Assembly (NCBI GenBank): GCA_017405645.1
Contig: JAFQZZ010000016.1
Coordinates: forward strand, 29,179-93,178
Direction: 5' to 3'
Source of the DNA: Bacillota bacterium
Lineage (GTDB): Bacteria > Bacillota > Clostridia > Peptostreptococcales > Anaerovoracaceae
Length of the DNA stretch: 64,000 nt
Position numbers and translations under genes: made by a program. Numbering within the stretch: the first letter of the stretch is position 1; every line of letters begins with the position of its first letter. Below are positions 63,984 through 64,000 of this stretch, in pieces. The notes below the pieces were generated by a model. That model did not search any database, was not told where the DNA came from, and saw only the letters and a list, made by a program, of their open reading frames with translations.

Positions 63984-64000
63984 ATTTCTACAATTTCATA

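Overview
The window looks like a chromosomal segment of a moderately high-GC anaerobic Firmicute (class Clostridia). The reasons are TRAP and SNF transporters for organic and amino acids, ferredoxin-type redox genes, AGGAGG ribosome binding sites, TATAAT promoters often with an upstream TG, SLH-domain surface proteins, and NAD-dependent LigA, PcrA, DUF1292 and YkvI-type genes. No prophage, insertion sequence, CRISPR array, rRNA or replication origin was seen.

Layout. 1-6.0 kb: two TRAP transporter operons (the first cut by the window edge) separated by a tRNA-Val gene. 6.0-18.7 kb: transport and redox accessory region. It holds an EamA exporter, a histidine kinase with a response regulator that has no DNA-binding domain, and a four-gene iron-sulfur/flavin cluster (Fer2 protein, FAD enzyme, 4Fe-4S ferredoxin, BFD-like protein) followed by an Asp/Glu-racemase-family protein. 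A LysR regulator, an SNF symporter on the minus strand with a structured leader, a YkvI-like protein, two more EamA exporters and an HD-domain protein follow. 19.4-21.8 kb: a U32 peptidase-family gene and a second gene that looks like the detached U32 C-terminal half, carrying an in-frame palindromic insertion. 21.85-22.1 kb: a non-coding run of five hairpins built on GCAAGC/GCTTGC arms.

22.2-31.0 kb: uvrB-uvrA-pncA-pncB-uvrC, with NAD salvage genes inside a nucleotide-excision-repair operon behind a LexA-like box. 31.1-39.9 kb: an ACT protein (minus), then a housekeeping run of PfpI/DJ-1, DUF1292, TGS-uridine kinase, pcrA, ligA, rph and rdgB. 40.0-43.2 kb: serC-serA-yihY on the minus strand. 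43.4-51.4 kb: a cell-surface block of a D,D-carboxypeptidase, two tandem SLH-domain serpins, an SLH beta-helix protein and two small membrane proteins. The second serpin and the beta-helix gene share promoters with 11-bp-spaced GTAA repeats resembling Pho boxes. 51.5-64 kb: NUDIX, fructose-bisphosphate aldolase, citrate synthase, a polar amino-acid ABC transporter, orphan purC, CYTH, a beta-CASP nuclease with a repeat tail, ApbE, HflX, YigZ and a tRNA-Glu-Val-Asp cluster that runs to the window end.

How the parts fit. The transporters and redox cluster suggest a lifestyle built on importing and fermenting organic and amino acids. The redox cluster, its racemase-like neighbour, the SNF symporter and the TRAP binding proteins share AGA-rich, A/T-ending codon use that differs from the CGG-rich housekeeping genes, which suggests high expression. 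The best candidates for something undescribed are the SLH-serpin surface locus with its shared promoter architecture, the split HcnAB-like redox cluster without its usual oxidase subunit, the uvr/pnc operon, and the hairpin array upstream of uvrB. All coordinates and motifs were read by eye; family assignments rest on recognised motifs, not on searches.
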